In this document: in pieces, positions 49,387 through 56,767 of the stretch | How positions within the stretch are numbered: the first letter of the stretch is position 1 | Layout: every line of letters starts with the position of its first letter | Origin: Pseudonocardia thermophila | GTDB taxonomy: Bacteria > Actinomycetota > Actinomycetes > Mycobacteriales > Pseudonocardiaceae | Direction: 5' to 3' | DNA: 64,000 bases | Assembly (NCBI RefSeq): GCF_900142365.1 | Contig: NZ_FRAP01000024.1 | Coordinates: 1 to 64,000 of the forward strand | Position numbers and translations under genes: made by a program | Notes under the pieces: model-generated | The model's input: the letters and a program-made list of their open reading frames with translations, nothing else | What the model was told of the DNA's origin: nothing | The model's database searches: none

Positions 49387-52143
49387 TCAGACGCCGGTCG
49401 GCTGGTCGGGGTCGGGTCGGCTGCGGCGGCGCCGCGGGGTCACGGAGCCGCGCCCGGCCTTCTGGGCCAGCTCGGCCACCGTCAGGCGGGTGCCGGACCG
49501 GTCGGCGCGGCGGCGGCCGCCACCCGACTCGTACTGCTCGGTGCCGTTGTGCTCGGTGCCGTTGTGCTCGGTGCCGATCGGCGTGCTGGTCGGCGCAGTG
49601 CTGGTCGACTCGACCCGACGCTCCTCGGGCGTCCGCACCGGTTTCGCCGGCCCGCCGCTGCCGGGCCAGCCCGCGGTCCAGCCGGCGAACGGGGCCGGCG
49701 TGCGACGCTCGCCCCCGGTCTTCGAGGAGGCCGGGGCGGACGGCTCGTCAGCGCCCGATCCGGCACCCGATCCGGGGGTCGAGGCGAGGGTCGAGGCAGA
49801 GGCTGATGCGGGGGGCGGATCGGGTCGCAAGCCCCGGCTGGCGGCCCGCAGCCGCTGCGCGGTCCGCTCCGCCTCCGACAGCCCATCGGCGGGCGGGGCG
49901 GCCGATGCCGGGGCGTCCCAGCCGAACGTGTCCGCGGCGGGGCGCGCGGCCGTCTCCTCGGCCGCGGGCTTCTCGTGCCGGGCCCGCCGCCGTGAGCCAC
50001 CGTCCCCGTTCTGGGCCGGGGTCGTCCAGTCCAGCCAGGGCGACGACGCCGCGTCCGGGTCCATCGCCACCCCGTTCACCTCGTCCTCCGCCCCGCTACC
50101 CGGGTCGGGGTCCTCCGCAGGCGCGGCCGGCACCGCGTGCAGCCCCGCCGAGACCGCGTACAGGCCCGTCGACGGAGTGTCGGCACTCCGGTCCGGCCAC
50201 GCCGCGCCCGCAGCCACCCCTCGTTCCGCCGGTTCTGCCGGATCGGTGGCGCGGCGGGGCGGCTCCCCGAACGCGGGCCCGCCGGTCCGGTCCGGTCCGG
50301 GCTCGCCCCGCTCGGCGGCCCTGGCGCGGCGCCGTGCGGTGAACGGGTCGAGTCCGGTGTCCGGGACGGCGGTGTCGTCCGTGGCGACGGTGTCGAACCG
50401 GGACGTGTCCGGGCCCGCGGCCGGCGCGGGCCCGCCGTCGACTCCCGGTTCGTCCTGCTCATCGGCGCCGTGCCGGCCGCCGGTGCGGTCGACGGGTTCG
50501 GGTAGGCCGTACCGCTCCCAGAACGACGTCGCCGGTTCGGAGTCCGCCGGTTCGGAGTCCGCGAGCTCGGTCGCCGAATGCACTGTGTCCGCCGGCACTG
50601 TGTCCGCCGGCGCTGTGTCCGCCGGCGCTGTGTCCACCGGTGCCGGGTCGGCGGCGGCGTCGGCCCGTTCGGCGACGGCCCGGTCGAGCTCCTGGCGGGC
50701 CCACTCCGTCCAGTCGACGGGAGACGCCGCAGTGGTGGACGCGGCGGCGTCGACGGGGGCGGCTTCGGTGCCGACGGCCTCCCACGCGGTGGTGACGCCG
50801 GGCTCGTCGCGCCAGCGGGTCTCCTCCTGCGGCGGCACCGAGCCGAACGGCTCAGCCGCCGCGGTGTCCAACCCCACCCCGAGCGCGGGCTCGGGTTCGG
50901 GTGCGGGCTCGCTCGGCCGGGCCGGGCGGTCCCACCCGAAGAACGCGTCGATGCCGTCGTCCGCGGGGCGGGGCGGCACGGTCGGCAGCCGGGTCGTGAC
51001 CGGCGGCTCCTCGGCCACCGGGTCCCCGATCGGGTCCGCGACCGGGGCGGGTGCCGCGACCGGGGCGTCCGGCACCGGCTCGGGCCAGGTGTCCCGCGGC
51101 GGGACGGCGGGCCCCGGATCGGGGGTCTCCCCGCGGATCGCGCTGAGCAGGATCGGCTGGGTGATCTCCGCGGCCACCTCGGCGATCGGCGGCCCGGAGC
51201 GCCGCCGGGCGGCGGGCTGGCCGGCGGTCCACTCCGGCGTGCGGGGCCGCCCGGTGGCCTCGTCGATCGGCCACGCCGACGTGTCCGGCCCCACCGTGGC
51301 CGGACCACCCACTGCGGCCGGCTCCTCGGCCGGCGGGACGCCGGTCGCCGGGGCATCGGTCACGCGCCCGCCCATCGCCGGCTCCGCCTCGGGCACAGGG
51401 GCACCCGCCGCAGGGACACGTGACACAGGCGCACCGGACGCAGGAGCGCCGGGCGCAGGAGCGGACGGCGGCGGGGCGGGTTGCTGCTCGGCCGGCGCGA
51501 CCGGCGCCGCCGCAGCAGCGGGCGGCTCCGGCTCCGGCAACGTGTCCGGCACGGTCAACGGCAGCACCGTCCGCGGCGGGTACGGCGCCTTCCCCCGCAC
51601 GACGACGAGCCCGCGCAGCAGCTCTCGCAGCTGGGCGTCGAGCGCGGGCTGCTGCTCGGTCGGCCCGGTCGCTACGCCGTAGACCATCCAGCGGGGCCCG
51701 TCGACGCCGATGAACACCGACGTGGCCGCGCCGGTGGTGGCGACCAGCTCGCGACCCCACTCGCCCTTGGACGAACGCACCCGCGCGCCGCCCTCGCGCA
51801 GCGACGCGACGATCTCCTTGGCCAGGTCCGGCCACAGCTTCGACGACTTCGGCGCCGCGAGGGCGCTCACCGACAGCCGCCCGCCGGGCACGTTGATGGT
51901 GACCGCCTGCGTCTTCCCGCTGCCGGCGGGTTCGACGTGCACGCGGCCGGCGGGCGGGATCGGCACCCGCAGGGCGCCGAAGTCGTGCACGTTCGGGGCG
52001 GCGGAGACGGCGGGATCGGCGTCGTCGACGTCGTACGGGCCGTACTGCGGCATCGGCCGGGGATGCTCGGCGGTGTACGACCCGGTGCGTTCGGCGGTGC
52101 GCAGCGCGGCACCACCCCGGCGGGATCCAGTGCGAGAACCCAC
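49387..52143 (-). CDS. DUF3710 protein with a very long disordered C-terminal tail
   Basis: 918 residues. The DUF3710 domain covers about 20-200 (NVHDFGALRVPIPPAGRVHVE, then GPRWMVYGVATGPT and LRELLRGLVVVRGKAPYPPRTVLPL). Most DUF3710 proteins that I know end soon after (roughly 200-260 residues); here about 700 more residues follow, rich in Pro, Ala, Glu, Thr with no recognisable fold and three tracts of pentapeptide repeats. GTG 52143 overlaps the dut stop (TAGTG). No signal peptide. Function unknown. Confidence 0.8.
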   Translation of the reverse strand: MGSRTGSRRGGAALRTAERTGSYTAEHPRPMPQYGPYDVDDADPAVSAAPNVHDFGALRVPIPPAGRVHVEPAGSGKTQAVTINVPGGRLSVSALAAPKSSKLWPDLAKEIVASLREGGARVRSSKGEWGRELVATTGAATSVFIGVDGPRWMVYGVATGPTEQQPALDAQLRELLRGLVVVRGKAPYPPRTVLPLTVPDTLPEPEPPAAAAAPVAPAEQQPAPPPSAPAPGAPASGAPVSRVPAAGAPVPEAEPAMGGRVTDAPATGVPPAEEPAAVGGPATVGPDTSAWPIDEATGRPRTPEWTAGQPAARRRSGPPIAEVAAEITQPILLSAIRGETPDPGPAVPPRDTWPEPVPDAPVAAPAPVADPIGDPVAEEPPVTTRLPTVPPRPADDGIDAFFGWDRPARPSEPAPEPEPALGVGLDTAAAEPFGSVPPQEETRWRDEPGVTTAWEAVGTEAAPVDAAASTTAASPVDWTEWARQELDRAVAERADAAADPAPVDTAPADTAPADTVPADTVHSATELADSEPADSEPATSFWERYGLPEPVDRTGGRHGADEQDEPGVDGGPAPAAGPDTSRFDTVATDDTAVPDTGLDPFTARRRARAAERGEPGPDRTGGPAFGEPPRRATDPAEPAERGVAAGAAWPDRSADTPSTGLYAVSAGLHAVPAAPAEDPDPGSGAEDEVNGVAMDPDAASSPWLDWTTPAQNGDGGSRRRARHEKPAAEETAARPAADTFGWDAPASAAPPADGLSEAERTAQRLRAASRGLRPDPPPASASASTLASTPGSGAGSGADEPSAPASSKTGGERRTPAPFAGWTAGWPGSGGPAKPVRTPEERRVESTSTAPTSTPIGTEHNGTEHNGTEQYESGGGRRRADRSGTRLTVAELAQKAGRGSVTPRRRRSRPDPDQPTGV
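49535..49579. repeat. 15-bp tandem repeat in the DUF3710 tail (GTEHN)
   Basis: TGCTCGGTGCCGTTG twice, then a copy with three changes; encodes GTEHN-GTEHN-GTEQ on the minus strand. Confidence 0.85.
50581..50640. repeat. 15-bp tandem repeat in the DUF3710 tail (PADT)
   Basis: Four contiguous units (CACTGTGTCCGCCGG and near copies) encode P-(V/A)-DT-(A/V) repeats on the minus strand. A related pair of 15-bp units (CGCCGGTTCGGAGTC) lies just before, at about 50530-50559, coding ADSEP. Confidence 0.85.
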
Positions 52144-52679
52144 TACGGCGTCACCCCGTCGGTGAGCGCCGCATGGCCGCCGGTCGACCCGTGGCCGCCG
52201 GTGCCGCGCTCGGACTCCGGCAGGGCGTCGACCTCCACGAAGCGCACCTCCTCGACGCGCTGCACGACGAGCTGCGCGATCCGGTCGCCGCGCTTGAGCA
52301 CGATCCCCTCGCGCGGGTCGAGGTTCACCAGGCACACCTTGATCTCGCCGCGGTAGCCCGAGTCGACGGTCCCGGGCGCGTTCACGATCGACAGCCCGCT
52401 GCGGAACGCCAGGCCGGAGCGGGGGTGGACGAAGCCCGCGTAGCCGCGCGGCAGCGCGATGGCGATGCCGGTGCCGACGAGCGCCCGCTCACCGGGCGCC
52501 AGTACGACGTCGGTCGTGGTGTGCAGGTCGACACCAGCGTCGCCGGGCCGCGCGTAGGCGGGCACGGGCAGGCCGGGATCGAGCCTGGTCAGGAGCACAT
52601 CGATCGGGGCGCCTGCGGTGGGCGCGACGAACGGTGCGGCGGACGGCTCGTGCGGGGGAGCATCGACGGGGCCGGGCAC
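52143..52679 (-). CDS. dut: dUTP diphosphatase (dUTPase)
   Basis: 178 residues. Trimeric dUTPase motifs: 1 ARPGDAGVDLHT, 2 PRSGLAFRSGLSIVN, 3 NAPGTVDSGYRGEIKV, 4 RIAQLVVQRV, 5 RGTGGHGSTGGH. Hydrolyses dUTP to dUMP, keeping uracil out of DNA. The N-terminus has about 25 extra disordered residues (PVDAPPHEPSAAP). GTG 52679 is chosen, facing the divergent DUF3093 gene just 25 bp away; no promoter box is obvious on its own strand. Confidence 0.95.
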   Translation of the reverse strand: MPGPVDAPPHEPSAAPFVAPTAGAPIDVLLTRLDPGLPVPAYARPGDAGVDLHTTTDVVLAPGERALVGTGIAIALPRGYAGFVHPRSGLAFRSGLSIVNAPGTVDSGYRGEIKVCLVNLDPREGIVLKRGDRIAQLVVQRVEEVRFVEVDALPESERGTGGHGSTGGHAALTDGVTP

Positions 52680-52691
52680 GACGGGCGAGGC

Positions 52692-52697
52692 TACCCT
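52692..52697 (+). promoter_or_regulatory. -10 box TACCCT of a probable leaderless transcript (DUF3093 gene)
   Basis: TACCCT, 7-nt spacer, GTG at 52705. It lies in the 25-bp gap between the dut and DUF3093 starts. Confidence 0.5.
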
Positions 52698-52704
52698 CGG
52701 TCGG

Positions 52705-53184
52705 GTGAGGGAGCAGCAGAACCGCGCAGCGGATGCGACGTCCGGCCGCTCCGGGTTCGACGAGCGGTTGTCGGTGCCGTTGTGGTGGTACCTGCCGGCC
52801 GTCGGGCTCGGCGTGCTGCTCGGCGCCGAGATCCACATGGGCTATCCGGGCATCCGTTCATGGATCGGGTACGTGACCTTGATCCCACTGTTCGTGCTGG
52901 CCCTGGTGTGGCTGGGCCGCTCCCGGGTGCAGGTGACGCAGACCGAGCTGGTCGTCGGTGAGCGGCGCCTGCCGCTCACCGCGGTGGGCCGGGCCGACGT
53001 CGTCGAGAAGTCCGGTAAGCAGGAGGCGCTGGGCCCGCAACTGGACCCCACTGCGTACCTGCTGCACCGGCCGTGGATCGGGTCGGTGGTGCGGGTCGAG
53101 GTGCTCGACGGCGCCGATCCCGCTCCTTACTGGGTGTTCTCCACGCGCCGGCCGAAGGAGGTCCTCGCCGCGCTCGGGCGCTGA
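52705..53184 (+). CDS. DUF3093 membrane protein
   Basis: 159 residues. Two membrane segments (LWWYLPAVGLGVLLGAEI and GYVTLIPLFVLALVWL) followed by a PH-like beta domain (VQVTQTELVVGERRLPLTAVG, YLLHRPWIGSVVRVEVLD). DUF3093 is actinobacterial and unassigned; it is paired with dut in mycobacteria too (Rv2698 by memory). GTG start set by the -10 box. Confidence 0.88.
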   Translation: MREQQNRAADATSGRSGFDERLSVPLWWYLPAVGLGVLLGAEIHMGYPGIRSWIGYVTLIPLFVLALVWLGRSRVQVTQTELVVGERRLPLTAVGRADVVEKSGKQEALGPQLDPTAYLLHRPWIGSVVRVEVLDGADPAPYWVFSTRRPKEVLAALGR

Positions 53185-53220
53185 TCCGGCGCCGGGACCG
53201 AGCCGGGCTCCGGGTACGCC

Positions 53221-53253
53221 GACACCCCGATCCGAGTCTCGGACCGGGGTGTC
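53221..53253. terminator. Bidirectional terminator between DUF3093 and DUF4193 genes
   Basis: GACACCCCG pairs with CGGGGTGTC (9 bp), extended inward by TCCGA/TCGGA, loop GTC. It lies between two convergent stop codons. Confidence 0.75.
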
Positions 53254-53276
53254 CCGGGCACCGGCCCGTCAGCTGG

Positions 53277-53579
53277 TCAGGCCGCGCAGTCGCGGCAGAT
53301 GTAGCGGTCGCCGTTCGTCTCGGCCAGCCGGCTGCGGTGGTGCACCAGGAAGCAGCTGGAGCAGGTGAACTCGTCGTCCTGCTTCGGGAGGACCTTGACG
53401 GTCAGCTCCTCGCCCGACAGGTCGGCACCGGGCAGCTCGAAGCTCTCCGCGGTCTCCGCCTCGTCGACATCGACCACGGCCGACTGAGCCTCGCTGCGCC
53501 GGGCCTTGAGCTCGTCCAGCGAGTCCTCGGCCAGATCGTCGGTCTCACTGCGCCGCGGCGCGTCGTAGTCGGTCGCCAT
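53277..53579 (-). CDS. DUF4193 zinc-ribbon-like protein
   Basis: 100 residues. N-terminus MATDYDAPRRSETDDLAEDSLDEL is the acidic DUF4193 head; the C-terminus has two CxxC pairs (TCSSCFLVHH, YICRDCAA) forming a probable zinc ribbon. Conserved beside cei/dut in actinobacteria (Rv2699c by memory), with no known function; the acidic head and zinc ribbon would suit a protein that contacts RNA polymerase, which is only conjecture. Confidence 0.9.
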   Translation of the reverse strand: MATDYDAPRRSETDDLAEDSLDELKARRSEAQSAVVDVDEAETAESFELPGADLSGEELTVKVLPKQDDEFTCSSCFLVHHRSRLAETNGDRYICRDCAA

Positions 53580-53796
53580 CGTTCCCACCCTCTGCACTGC
53601 TACTGGTTCCGTCGTGCCGCTAAGGAACGTCACGGTGCCGCTGTTTGTGCCCGGCGTCCGAGTGACACGAGTCTCATCCGTGTGCGTGACGTTTGCGCGG
53701 CCCACGGCCCCCGACACACCATGTCAAGCCCGCCGGGGCGGCAGCAGGGTAGCTCACGCGGTCGGCGCGCCGACGAGTGACACTCCCGCTTCCGGT

Positions 53797-53802
53797 TAGG
53801 GT
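53797..53802 (+). promoter_or_regulatory. -10 box TAGGGT of a probable leaderless transcript (phosphotransferase gene)
   Basis: TAGGGT, 7-nt spacer, GTG at 53810. Confidence 0.5.
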
Positions 53803-53809
53803 GCGCTCC

Positions 53810-54943
53810 GTGGTGCCTCACCGACCCGACGCCGCCGATCGTCCCGCCGTGCCGGCCACGGCGACCCCCGGTACCGAGACTCCGGGTGCCGACCCGGCCG
53901 CCGTCGGCGCCTGGCTGGCCGAACAGCTGGGCGACCCGGCTTGGCGGCAGGCGTCGCTGGAGCCGGTCGGCGCCGGCCGCTCCAACCTCACCTACCGCGT
54001 CGACAGCCCGGCCGGCTCCGTGGTGCTGCGCCGCCCGCCGGTGGGCGAGGTCGCCGCGACCGCGCACGACATGGGGCGCGAGCAGCGCGTCATCACCGCG
54101 CTCGCCGGCACCGACGTCCCCGTGCCGAAGGTGCTCGCCTCCTCTGCGGGCGGTCCGCCCGTCGACGCGCCCTGCTACGTGATGGAGCTCGTGGAGGGCG
54201 TCGTACCGCTGGGCGACCTGCCGCCGGGCTGGGCGGAGACCCCGGCGGAGCGGGCCCGAGCCGGCACCGCGCTGGTGGACGTGCTCGCCACGCTGCACGC
54301 CGTGGACCCGGACGCGGTCGGGCTCACCGGCTTCGGCCGCCCGGAGGGCTTCATGGCCCGCCAGGTGCGCCGCTGGATGAAGCAGTGGGAGCAGGCTCGC
54401 CCGCACCTCACCGCCGCCGACGTGGACGACACCACCGCCGCCCAGCTCACGACGCTCGCCGCCGACCTGGAGGCCGCGGTGCCGCAGGCGCAGCGGTCGG
54501 CGATCGTGCACGGCGACTACCGCATCGACAACTGCCTGTTCGACGCCGCCGATCCCGGCCGGATCCGCGCGGTGCTGGACTGGGAGCTGTCGACGCTGGG
54601 CGATCCGCTCGCCGACGTGGGCCTGCTGCTCGTCTACTGGCACGAGCCGGACGACGAGCCGATCTGGCGGGCCGCGCAGCACCTGCCCAGCCCCACCTCG
54701 CTGCCCGGGTTCCCCACCCGCGCCCAGGTGGCCGCCGCCTACGCCGAGCGCACCGGCCTCGACCTCACCCCCCTGCCCTGGTACGTGGCGTTCGGCGCGT
54801 TCAAGCTCGCCGTCGTGCTGCTGGGGATCCTCGCCCGGGTCCGCGCCGGCGTGGTGCCGGCGTCGATGGCCGACGGGCTCGACGGCGCCGCCGCCCCGCT
54901 CGTCGCGCTGAGCCGGCACGTGCTCGCCGAGGGACTGCGGTGA
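53810..54943 (+). CDS. Phosphotransferase family protein (APH/ChoK fold)
   Basis: 377 residues. Kinase-like fold: SNLTYRVDS with the glycine loop region, VLRRPPVGEV with the ATP lysine area, catalytic loop IVHGDYRIDNCLFD and metal loop AVLDWELSTLGDPLADVG. This type resembles the kinase half of ACAD10/11, proposed to phosphorylate 4-hydroxyacyl-CoAs; it could also act on small amines. No acyl-CoA dehydrogenase is adjacent. It overlaps cei by 4 nt, an arrangement worth noting since cei is usually transcribed alone. Confidence 0.85.
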   Translation: MVPHRPDAADRPAVPATATPGTETPGADPAAVGAWLAEQLGDPAWRQASLEPVGAGRSNLTYRVDSPAGSVVLRRPPVGEVAATAHDMGREQRVITALAGTDVPVPKVLASSAGGPPVDAPCYVMELVEGVVPLGDLPPGWAETPAERARAGTALVDVLATLHAVDPDAVGLTGFGRPEGFMARQVRRWMKQWEQARPHLTAADVDDTTAAQLTTLAADLEAAVPQAQRSAIVHGDYRIDNCLFDAADPGRIRAVLDWELSTLGDPLADVGLLLVYWHEPDDEPIWRAAQHLPSPTSLPGFPTRAQVAAAYAERTGLDLTPLPWYVAFGAFKLAVVLLGILARVRAGVVPASMADGLDGAAAPLVALSRHVLAEGLR

Positions 54944-55614
54944 CCGCGGTGGGGGTCCGGCCGTACCAGCGCCGCCGCCGCGGCCCGATCGTGGCGCTCG
55001 TCTCGGTGCTCGCCGTGCTGGCGGCCATCACGTGGACGACCGTGCTGCTGACCTCGACCACCGGCACCGGGCTGCGCTCCTGCCCGTCGCCAGCGGACGG
55101 CGCGCCGATCGGCGAGGTGCTGGCCGGGGACGCGCTCGACGACGTCAACCCGGTGCCGGCCGAGGACGTGCAGGTGCGGGTGCTCAACGCCGGCGGCCAG
55201 CGCGGCCAGGCGAACCTGGTGGCGGCCCAGCTGAAGGAGTGGGGCTTCACCGAGGCCTCTCCCCCGGCCAACGACCCGCGGTTCCCCGATGGCGACATGG
55301 AGTGCGTCGGGCAGCTGCGCTTCGGCGCGGCCGGGGAGGCCGCGGCGAGCACGCTCACCCTCGTGCTGCCGTGCGTGGAGCTGGTCCGCGACGGGCGTGA
55401 GGACGCCACCGTCGACGTGTCCGTGGGCACCGCGTTCGGCGACCTGAACCCGCGCCGGTTCTCCGCCGGCCTCGCCGTCCTGGAGGAGCTGGCCGAGCCG
55501 CAGCAGGGCACCACCGGCGCCACCAACGCCGACCCGGAGGGGCAGGGCGAGGGGCCCACCGCGCCCGCGGCGGACCCGGCGCTGCTGCAGAAGGCCCGCG
55601 ACCACCGCTGCTGA
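54940..55614 (+). CDS. cei: Envelope integrity protein Cei
   Basis: 224 residues. Short basic head (RPYQRRRRGP), membrane anchor (IVALVSVLAVLAAITWTTVLL) and an extracytoplasmic LytR_C-type domain (VQVRVLNAGGQRGQANLVAAQLKEWGF) with two cysteines in the domain. Mycobacterial Cei (Rv2700) is needed for normal cell-envelope integrity. The C-terminal GTTGATNADPEGQG is low-complexity. GTG overlaps the kinase stop. Convergent with suhB, 7 bp between stops. Confidence 0.88.
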   Translation: MTAVGVRPYQRRRRGPIVALVSVLAVLAAITWTTVLLTSTTGTGLRSCPSPADGAPIGEVLAGDALDDVNPVPAEDVQVRVLNAGGQRGQANLVAAQLKEWGFTEASPPANDPRFPDGDMECVGQLRFGAAGEAAASTLTLVLPCVELVRDGREDATVDVSVGTAFGDLNPRRFSAGLAVLEELAEPQQGTTGATNADPEGQGEGPTAPAADPALLQKARDHRC

Positions 55615-55621
55615 CCGGTTG

Positions 55622-56530
55622 TCAGACCTCGGCCGCTCCGTGGCGGCGGAGCAGGTCCGCGAGCTCGTCGGCGACGCCGGGGGCGGCGGCGAACAGCGCG
55701 TCCGCCCCGAGCCCGTCGTCCGGCGGCGTCCGGCCCGGCGCTGCGGGGGTCCGCACGACGGCCCCGGCCTCCGCAGCGATGAGGCTCGCCGCGGCCCAGT
55801 CCCACCAGTTGCAGCCGTGCTCGAGGTAGCCGTCGATCCAGCCCGCCGCCACCGCGCACAGATCGAGCGCGGCCGACCCGGCCCGGCGGATGTCGCGCAC
55901 GTCGCCGAGCAGCCCAGCCACCATCGCCGCCTGGCGCAGCCGCCGCTGCGGGCTGTAGGAGAAGCCGGTGCCGAGCAGCGACAGCCGCACGTCGGTCTGC
56001 CGGGACACCCGCAGCGGCCGCCCGTCGCAGGTCGCCCCGCCGCCCAGCGCCGCGCTCCACAGCCGGCCCGACTCCGGCTCGATGACCGCCCCGGCGATCG
56101 ACCGGCCGTCGCGCACGGCGGCCAGCGAGATCGCGTACCAGGGCAAGCCGTAGAGGAAGTTCACGGTGCCGTCGATCGGGTCGACGACCCAGCTGATCCC
56201 CGACCGCGCCTGGCCGCCGTGCTCCTCGCCGACGACGTCGTCGCCGGGTCGCAGCTCGGCCAGCCGGGAACGCACCAGCTGCTCGACGGAGTGGTCGGAG
56301 GCGGTCACGACATCGGTCGGTGTGCTCTTCGTGTCGACGCCGTCCCCGGGCTCGACCTCCCACGGCCGCGGCAGCCCGCGCAGGTGATCGGCGGCCTCGC
56401 GCACGACTTGTTCGGCCGTCGCCCTCAGCTGCGCGGGCTCGTCCGGCGCGCCGTCCTCGGCGCCGGCGAACCCGGCGCCCACGGCGTCGCTGACATTCCT
56501 GCTGGTCCCGTCGCCGGCGTGCACGTCCAC
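55622..56530 (-). CDS. suhB: Inositol-1-monophosphatase family protein SuhB
   Basis: 302 residues. Metal-binding motifs of the IMPase family: VVGEEHGG (Glu), VDPIDGTVNF (Asp-Pro-Ile-Asp-Gly-Thr) and WWDWAAASLIAAEAGAVV (Asp). Dephosphorylates inositol phosphate for phosphatidylinositol synthesis, or a related sugar phosphate. Start GTG 56530 reads VDVHAGDG; no TAnnnT box is clear there. In the third motif Trp-Trp-Asp-Trp replaces the usual pattern in which the Asp is preceded by Pro-Trp. Confidence 0.9.
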   Translation of the reverse strand: MDVHAGDGTSRNVSDAVGAGFAGAEDGAPDEPAQLRATAEQVVREAADHLRGLPRPWEVEPGDGVDTKSTPTDVVTASDHSVEQLVRSRLAELRPGDDVVGEEHGGQARSGISWVVDPIDGTVNFLYGLPWYAISLAAVRDGRSIAGAVIEPESGRLWSAALGGGATCDGRPLRVSRQTDVRLSLLGTGFSYSPQRRLRQAAMVAGLLGDVRDIRRAGSAALDLCAVAAGWIDGYLEHGCNWWDWAAASLIAAEAGAVVRTPAAPGRTPPDDGLGADALFAAAPGVADELADLLRRHGAAEV

Positions 56531-56619
56531 CCCGCCATCCGACCACAGTCGTGATGCGCCGTTCGACGGGGGTCGGACGCGCCCGGACGGCGAGACGGGT
56601 ACGGCCCCGCACCCGCAGT

Positions 56620-56625
56620 TACAAT
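56620..56625 (+). promoter_or_regulatory. Candidate sigA -10 box TACAAT
   Basis: TACAAT is the best AT-rich -10 hexamer between the suhB and sigA starts. No good -35 is seen at 17 bp. It would give a leader of about 135 nt. Confidence 0.35.
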
Positions 56626-56728
56626 GGTGCGGTACCCCACACGGGACCGCCCCCGATGAGGCCTGGAAGAGCGTCGTCCGACAGGCCCTCGTCCATGTGT
56701 CGAGATCACCTCGGCTACGGTGGCAGGC

Positions 56729-56740
56729 CCGTTCGAACGG
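56729..56740. promoter_or_regulatory. Perfect 12-bp palindrome upstream of sigA
   Basis: CCGTTCGAACGG is a perfect palindrome in the sigA leader, 27 nt before the GTG. It may be an operator or an RNA hairpin; it does not match the N4-spaced SOS box. Confidence 0.45.
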
Positions 56741-56767
56741 CAGATCTGACAGCAGCGAGAGGGCCTA

